Assembly: GCA_945889365.1 (NCBI GenBank)
Contig: CAMDBQ010000044.1
Span: 1 to 9,366 of the forward strand
Source of the DNA: Legionella genomosp. 1
Lineage (GTDB): Bacteria; Pseudomonadota; Gammaproteobacteria; Legionellales; Legionellaceae
Length of the DNA stretch: 9,366 nt
Reading direction: 5' to 3'
Under the pieces are notes generated by a model that worked only from the letters and a program-made list of their open reading frames with translations, was not told the origin of the DNA and did no database searches. Shown piece after piece: positions 5,054 through 9,366 of this stretch. Position 1 is the first letter of the stretch, and each line of letters starts with the position of its first letter. The translations under genes and the position numbers were made by a program.

Positions 5054-5878
5054 ATGATTGATTTGCATTGTCACAGCCATTTTTCTGATGGTGCGCTAAG
5101 CCCTGAATCGTTACTTCAAAAGGCTCTAGACGCAGGTATTCATGTTCTGGCGTTAACAGATCATGATACCACCGCCGGTCTTGCACGATTACATGAGGCT
5201 GCTTGTCATACCAATATAAAAATTATTGACGGGATAGAGCTCAGTACTCGCTGGAAAAAACATGATATTCATATTCTGGGTTTCAATATTACTCCTGATA
5301 ATGAACATCTATGTGTGTTGATCCAGCAACAAACTGAAAGCCGTATCGCTCGAGCTCAACAAATAGGAACGTGTCTTGTGGATTTCGGAGTGAAGGATGC
5401 TTATCTAAAGGCGTGTGAAGTGGCAGGACATGAGCGGGTTGGTCGACCCCATTTTGCTCAGGTTTTGATTAATGAAGGAAAGGCTTCTGATATGCAAACG
5501 GCATTCAAGCGCTTTTTGGGACGAGGTCGTGGAGCGTATGTTCCAACAGCTTGGTTAAGCATTGAGGCTGCGGTTGAAGGCATTGCACAGGCAGGGGGGC
5601 AAGCCGTGATAGCCCATCCGCTCAAATATAAATTGACCCGCTCAAAATTGCATGCGTTAATCAGTGAATTCAAACTCGTTGGTGGTGTTGGTATTGAAGT
5701 GGTGTCTGGTGAAATGACGGTGTCGCAAATCAATGAGTTGGCCGGATTGTGTTTGCGATTTGAGCTATTAGCCTCTTCAGGCTCTGATTTTCATCATGAA
5801 ATGTCACGTATAGGGCTGGGTCGGCAGCAAAGGTTACCTGCAAACTGCACACCTATTTGGAACGGATGGAATATTTAA
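5054..5878 (+). CDS. rnm: 5'-3' RNase AM, PHP-domain phosphoesterase (YciV/TrpH)
   Basis: E. coli RNase AM trims the 5' ends of 5S, 16S and 23S rRNA precursors, and related enzymes act on short oligonucleotides and 3',5'-bisnucleotides. From ATG 5054 the protein has 274 residues, close to the usual length, and opens with the PHP motif DLHCHSHFSDG. Metal ligands of the trinuclear site are all visible: H5, H7, D12, D36-H37 (LTDHD), E62 (GIELS), H73, H133 (RPHFA), H188 (AHP) and D245/H247 (GSDFH). The start follows from homology, because the motif begins the protein, and from the promoter at 4991-5019. An upstream in-frame ATG at 4952 gives an extra 34 residues unlike the family. GGA 3 nt before the start is a weak ribosome site. 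It heads a plus-strand operon and precedes yciO, as in E. coli. Confidence 0.93.
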   Translation: MIDLHCHSHFSDGALSPESLLQKALDAGIHVLALTDHDTTAGLARLHEAACHTNIKIIDGIELSTRWKKHDIHILGFNITPDNEHLCVLIQQQTESRIARAQQIGTCLVDFGVKDAYLKACEVAGHERVGRPHFAQVLINEGKASDMQTAFKRFLGRGRGAYVPTAWLSIEAAVEGIAQAGGQAVIAHPLKYKLTRSKLHALISEFKLVGGVGIEVVSGEMTVSQINELAGLCLRFELLASSGSDFHHEMSRIGLGRQQRLPANCTPIWNGWNI

Positions 5879-5906
5879 CGGAATTTTTAACAGGGATTTG
5901 TGTATT

Positions 5907-6527
5907 ATGAGTCAACTTTTTGCAATACATCCAGATAATCCTCAAGCACGCTTGCTGCGTCAAGCGGCTACGATTATTGAGGAGGGTGGTTTAATTGTTT
6001 ATCCAACGGATTCAGGTTATGCCCTGGGTTGTCTTTTGGGTAATAAATCCGCCCTTGAACGTATTCGTCGTTTGCGACAATTGGGTAAGGATCACAACAT
6101 GACCTTGGTTTGTCGTGATTTGTCACAATTAAGTGCTTATGCGAAAGTGAGCAACCCCATTTTTCGTTTATTGAAAGCCTTCACACCCGGCGCCTATACG
6201 TTTATTTTAAATGCAACCAATGAAGTGCCTCGGTTGATGTTACACCCTAAACGTAAAACACTGGGCTTACGCGTTCCTGAAAATGTGATTACTTTGGCAT
6301 TATTGGAATGCCTGGATACGCCGCTGATGAGCACGACATTAATCTTGCCTGGTGCTGCAGCTCCGTTGAGTGAGCCTGAAGCGATTAAAGATTTATTGGG
6401 TGACCAAATTGATTTGATCATCGATGGTGGAAATTGTGGTCAAGAGCCAACCACCGTTGTCGATTTGACTGGGGATTATCCTGTTATATTGCGCGAAGGG
6501 AAGGGCGATCCTGAACCGTTTAGGTAG
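5907..6527 (+). CDS. yciO: YciO, Sua5/YrdC/YciO-family protein
   Basis: Member of the family whose other branches (TsaC, Sua5) make threonylcarbamoyl-AMP for t6A37 of tRNA. YciO is a distinct branch whose role is not settled. The protein is 206 residues, the same as E. coli YciO as I remember it, and very similar along its length: MSQLFAIHPDNPQ start, YPTDSGYALGC (32-42), DHNMTLVCRDLS (62-73), TPGAYTFIL (93-101), KRKTLGLRVP (115-124) and the PTTVVDLT...REGKGD end. The start ATG 5907 has AGGGA 10 nt upstream; a TTG at 5898 sits against that site and is rejected. It follows rnm after 28 nt, so co-transcription is likely. Because t6A synthesis normally depends on TsaC or Sua5, a separate tsaC elsewhere is expected. 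Confidence 0.94.
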   Translation: MSQLFAIHPDNPQARLLRQAATIIEEGGLIVYPTDSGYALGCLLGNKSALERIRRLRQLGKDHNMTLVCRDLSQLSAYAKVSNPIFRLLKAFTPGAYTFILNATNEVPRLMLHPKRKTLGLRVPENVITLALLECLDTPLMSTTLILPGAAAPLSEPEAIKDLLGDQIDLIIDGGNCGQEPTTVVDLTGDYPVILREGKGDPEPFR

Positions 6528-6565
6528 TGTTTTTGTGTGTTTTTTTATTAGAGTAGAGGGTTTAA

Positions 6566-7777
6566 ATGTCAGTTTTTAGCAATAACAAACGTGTTGTTTC
6601 AGGCATGCGCGCCAGTGGTGCTTTGCATCTGGGGCATTACCACGGCGTGATTAAAAATTGGGTTAAACTTCAATATCAATACGATTGTTATTTTTTTGTT
6701 GCCGACTGGCATGGCTTAACCACTCATTATGATGAGTCAGGCAGTATCGAGCAAAATTTATGGAGTATGGTTGTTGATTGGTTGGCCTGTGGTGTTAATC
6801 CTGGTTTATCGCGGCTTTTTATCCAGTCATGGGTGCCTGAACATGCCGAATTGCATTTGTTGTTGTCGATGATAACGCCTATGGGCTGGCTTGAACGCGT
6901 ACCTACTTATAAAGATCAACAACTGAAACTGCATGAAAAAGATTTATCTACCTATGGTTTTTTAGGATACCCCTTATTACAAAGTGCTGACGTATTATTG
7001 TATAAAGCCGACCTGGTTCCCGTTGGTGAAGATCAGGTTTCGCATATTGAGCTGATACGCGAAGTTGCTCGACGTTTTAATCATTTGTATGGTCGTGAGC
7101 CCAATTTTGAGGCCCTTGCCATTGAAGCCATTAAAAAAATGGGCAAGAAAAACGGTAAGTTATACGAGCAGTTGCGCAGGTCATTTCAGCAAGATGGATG
7201 TCATGAATCATTAAGCACAGCCCGTGCGTTGTTAACAACGCAACTTAATTTATCCATTGGTGATAAAGAGCGTTTGCTAGGGTATCTGGACGGCGCTGGT
7301 AAGATTATTTTACCTGAACCTCAAGCAATGTTAACAGAACATGCTAAAATGCCAGGCTTGGATGGCCATAAAATGTCCAAGTCATACCATAATACAATTA
7401 GATTGCGAGAAGATCCGGCAGTTGTTGAGAAGAAAATATTGACTATGCCCACCGATCCTGCACGCGTTAAGCGCACGGATCCAGGTGAGCCTGCGAAATG
7501 TCCGGTATGGCAATTTCATCAGGTTTACTCCGATGCGGCCGTCAAAGATTGGGTGCAAACAGGATGTCGAACGGCAGGGATTGGATGCATTGATTGTAAG
7601 CGGCCAATAATTGATGCCATCAATCAAGAGTTAATGCCCATTCAAACCTCAATTAAAGACTATGAGGCTGATTTGAGCTCGGTTAAGCGCATTGTGGCGG
7701 ATGGAAGTGAACGGGCCCGCGAAGAGGCTGCTAAGACTTTAGATGACGTCCGCGAAGCAATGGGACTGGATTATTAA
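6566..7777 (+). CDS. trpS: Tryptophanyl-tRNA synthetase, long form with insertion and Cys cluster
   Basis: Class I synthetase that charges tRNA-Trp in the cytosol. Visible motifs are GMRASGALHLGHYHG (13-27, HIGH equivalent HLGH at 21-24), ADWHGLTTHY, SADVLLYKADLVPVGEDQ (140-157) and the KMSKS loop GHKMSKSYHNTI (267-278). At 403 residues it exceeds E. coli TrpS by about 70. The excess is an insertion at about 178-248, between the Rossmann part (NHLYGREPNF) and PEPQAML, as in long TrpRS of Pseudomonas/Xanthomonas relatives. Four cysteines, C312, C334, C341 and C344, form C-x21-C-x6-C-x2-C, almost the motif reported to hold a [4Fe-4S] cluster in Thermotoga maritima TrpRS (C-x22-C-x6-C-x2-C). Cluster binding here is inference. 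GAGGG 5 nt before the ATG is a good ribosome site. The gap after yciO is 38 nt. Confidence 0.96.
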   Translation: MSVFSNNKRVVSGMRASGALHLGHYHGVIKNWVKLQYQYDCYFFVADWHGLTTHYDESGSIEQNLWSMVVDWLACGVNPGLSRLFIQSWVPEHAELHLLLSMITPMGWLERVPTYKDQQLKLHEKDLSTYGFLGYPLLQSADVLLYKADLVPVGEDQVSHIELIREVARRFNHLYGREPNFEALAIEAIKKMGKKNGKLYEQLRRSFQQDGCHESLSTARALLTTQLNLSIGDKERLLGYLDGAGKIILPEPQAMLTEHAKMPGLDGHKMSKSYHNTIRLREDPAVVEKKILTMPTDPARVKRTDPGEPAKCPVWQFHQVYSDAAVKDWVQTGCRTAGIGCIDCKRPIIDAINQELMPIQTSIKDYEADLSSVKRIVADGSERAREEAAKTLDDVREAMGLDY

Positions 7778-7831
7778 TTGGGGGTTCGCAAAGACGACTG
7801 ATTTAAACTCCCACATACAGGTACAATAAAT

Positions 7832-8563
7832 ATGAGTAGTGAACGATTACAAAAGATACTAAGTCAAGCAGGGTTAGGGTCCAGACGAGAGATGGAACGC
7901 TGGATTGAAGCCGGCTTGATTCAAGTGAATGGACAGCCTGTCAAGTTGGGTGATTCCGCAACGGCGGATGATAAAATCAGCGTTAAAGGCCGGATCATTG
8001 ATAACCCGCTAAAAATTGTTTCCAATACACGGATTTTGCTTTATTACAAACCTGTTGGCGAGATTTCCAGTCGAAGTGATCCAAAGCACAAGCGAACCGT
8101 ATTTGATAATTTGCCCCATTTAAAACAAGGTCGCTGGGTGCAAGTGGGGCGCCTCGATATCAATACATCAGGTTTGTTAATTTTTACGAATAATGGTGAG
8201 CTTGCCAATCGATTGATGCATCCTAAATTTGAAATAGAACGTGAATACGCTGTGCGTGTTTATGGTCAGGTCAGCGCGGATATTATTGCAGCACTATTAA
8301 AAGGGGTTCCTTTTGACGAGGGAATCGCCAAATTCAAGGCAATTGAATTACGTGGTGGTGAAGGCACAAATAGCTGGTATCACGTTGTGTTAAGTGAAGG
8401 GCGTAATCGTGAAGTTCGACGGTTGTGGCAGTCACAAGGCGTGGAAGTAAGCCGCTTGGTTCGTGTGCGATACGGAAAATTCCAATTACCCAGATCCTTG
8501 GATCGTGGTGATTTTGTAGAATTACCCATTAAAGATGTGGATGCGTTTATCGCATCGTTGTAA
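7832..8563 (+). CDS. rluB: 23S rRNA pseudouridine synthase RluB
   Basis: RsuA/RluB/E/F-family enzyme, expected to make pseudouridine 2605 of 23S rRNA. An N-terminal S4 RNA-binding domain (about 2-50: RLQKILSQAGLGSRREMERWI, GLIQVNGQPV) leads to the catalytic domain. The active-site loop VGRLDINTSGLLIFTNNGEL is at 105-124 with catalytic D109, followed by ANRLMHPKFEIEREYAVRV and the late motif EGRNREVRRLW (189-199). The GEISSRSDP segment after LLYYKPVG and the 243-residue length fit RluB more than RsuA, though the split is not absolute. AGGT lies about 11 nt before ATG 7832. It follows trpS by only 54 nt. In many gammaproteobacteria scpA and scpB stand between trpS and rluB, and they are absent here. 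Confidence 0.93.
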   Translation: MSSERLQKILSQAGLGSRREMERWIEAGLIQVNGQPVKLGDSATADDKISVKGRIIDNPLKIVSNTRILLYYKPVGEISSRSDPKHKRTVFDNLPHLKQGRWVQVGRLDINTSGLLIFTNNGELANRLMHPKFEIEREYAVRVYGQVSADIIAALLKGVPFDEGIAKFKAIELRGGEGTNSWYHVVLSEGRNREVRRLWQSQGVEVSRLVRVRYGKFQLPRSLDRGDFVELPIKDVDAFIASL

Positions 8564-8584
8564 CCCCAAAATACGAGATGTACC

Positions 8585-9366
8585 ATGAGCAGAAGAAGAC
8601 GACAACAACGCCTCCCAACAACCCCCGTCAGTGCAACCATTGAAAAGTTTAGTCATGATGGACGTGGTATCGCACGAATTGAGGGAAAAACAACATTCAT
8701 TGAAGGCGCACTCCCTCAAGAAACGGTTATGTTTCAATACACCATGAAAAAAAGCGATTATGATGAAGGCGTTACCGTCTCCATTGTCGAGCCATCCCCG
8801 CAGCGGGTTGAACCCAATTGTCCTCATTACGCCCTTTGTGGTGGCTGTTCACTCCAGCATTTAGATGGACAAGCACAAATTCATGAAAAACAAACCCTGT
8901 TATTGGATGTTTTGGCTCGAGTGGGTCATTGTCAACCGGAAACGGTTTTACCACCATTGACCAGTGCACTCTGGAATTACAGAAACAAAGCGCGTCTCAG
9001 CGTGCGGTACGTTGAAAAAAAACAAGCGACACTTGTAGGGTTTAGAGAAAAAAAGAATCCACGTTACATTACTGAAATCAATCAATGTCCTGTGTTAAAC
9101 AAACAGGTTGATGCCGAGTTGGTTCATTTACGCCAGTTGATTGACTCGCTTGATGACTCACATTGCATAGCGCAGATCGAAGTCGCCGCTGGAGACACCG
9201 ATGTTGCGTTGATCTTCAGAAATTTAACGGCACTTACGCCAGCCGATGAAGAAAAATTACGGCAATTTGCACAAACAGCAAATGTCCGTATTTACTTGCA
9301 ACCCGCAGGACCGGATAGCGTATATTTATTTTATCCTGAAAATGCGGGAACTTATTTAAGTTATCG
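8585..9366 (+). CDS. rlmD: 23S rRNA (uracil-1939-C5) methyltransferase RlmD, 5' part
   Basis: SAM-dependent m5U methyltransferase (RumA/RlmD) acting on U1939 of 23S rRNA. The right edge cuts it after 260 codons plus two bases, so the C-terminal SAM-binding and catalytic domain is mostly missing. Visible parts are a basic start (MSRRRRQQR), a TRAM domain (about 13-70: ATIEKFSHDGRGIARIEGK), and the [4Fe-4S] motif C79-x5-C85-x2-C88 in CPHYALCGGCSLQH, with the fourth ligand C168 in EINQCPVL. Then come YRNKARLSVRY (132-142) and VGFREKKN. These features match E. coli RlmD. The start ATG 8585 follows the rluB stop by 21 nt with a weak GAG 7 nt upstream, so co-transcription with rluB is likely. RlmC and TrmA lack this exact N-terminal layout. 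Confidence 0.95.
   Translation, partial: MSRRRRQQRLPTTPVSATIEKFSHDGRGIARIEGKTTFIEGALPQETVMFQYTMKKSDYDEGVTVSIVEPSPQRVEPNCPHYALCGGCSLQHLDGQAQIHEKQTLLLDVLARVGHCQPETVLPPLTSALWNYRNKARLSVRYVEKKQATLVGFREKKNPRYITEINQCPVLNKQVDAELVHLRQLIDSLDDSHCIAQIEVAAGDTDVALIFRNLTALTPADEEKLRQFAQTANVRIYLQPAGPDSVYLFYPENAGTYLSY

Noticed and set aside
5458..5733. Antisense reading frame of 91 codons within rnm
   Set aside because: It is antisense to a strongly conserved gene, has no ribosome site and shows no recognisable domain.
7779..7813. Weak hairpin TGGGGGTT/AACTCCCA between trpS and rluB as a terminator
   Set aside because: The stem is 8 bp with a wobble pair and a 19-base loop, with no U-run after it; the operon probably continues into rluB.
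8522..8969. Two overlapping minus-strand reading frames across the rluB-rlmD junction
   Set aside because: Both are antisense to well-supported genes, and their translations show no domain or signal.
1..9366. A mobile element, phage, CRISPR or defence island
   Set aside because: No integrase, transposase, spacer array, tRNA att site or defence domain is visible; the genes are mainly housekeeping.

Overview
The window is moderately AT-rich chromosomal DNA from a gammaproteobacterium. Gene content and order (rnm-yciO, ybeY-ybeX, a CpxR-like regulator, a XapA-type phosphorylase, a long TrpRS) fit the Legionellales/Coxiella side of that class, but the placement is inferred from protein resemblance, not from a marker gene. 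There is no rRNA, tRNA, CRISPR array, integrase or transposase. No stretch longer than 300 bases lacks a gene.

Left part, all on the minus strand. At the left edge is the 5' part of a XapA-type purine-nucleoside phosphorylase. Next come a short palindrome and a 341-aa protein of unknown function, with a hydrophobic N-terminal region, degenerate helical repeats and a charged C-terminal tail. It has the look of a host-directed or secreted protein of intracellular Legionellales. Upstream lies a tightly packed four-gene unit, transcribed right to left: a 239-aa uncharacterised protein, ybeY (16S rRNA maturation endonuclease), ybeX/corC (CBS-pair protein) and a CpxR-like response regulator. Its junctions overlap by 1, 23 and 4 nt, so it is almost certainly one transcript with coupled translation. 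The usual ybeZ neighbour and a sensor kinase are both missing here.

Centre. A perfect 18-bp inverted repeat separates that operon from a 67-aa secreted, cysteine-rich protein built from three short C-x-G-S...C-x-G units. A divergent promoter region with a perfect 10-bp inverted repeat separates this gene from the right-hand operon.

Right part, all on the plus strand, with gaps of 21-54 nt: rnm (PHP-domain RNase AM), yciO, trpS (long form with an internal insertion and a four-cysteine motif like the [4Fe-4S] motif of some TrpRS enzymes), rluB and the first 260 codons of rlmD. A good sigma70-type promoter precedes rnm. Most genes on both arms serve rRNA processing, rRNA modification or tRNA charging, so this is mainly a translation-maintenance locus with three uncharacterised genes inserted (341 aa, 239 aa and the Cys-rich protein).

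The least ordinary items are the 341-aa repeat protein, the response regulator whose Mg-binding aspartate is a lysine, the small Cys-rich exported protein, and the palindromes in the intergenic regions.
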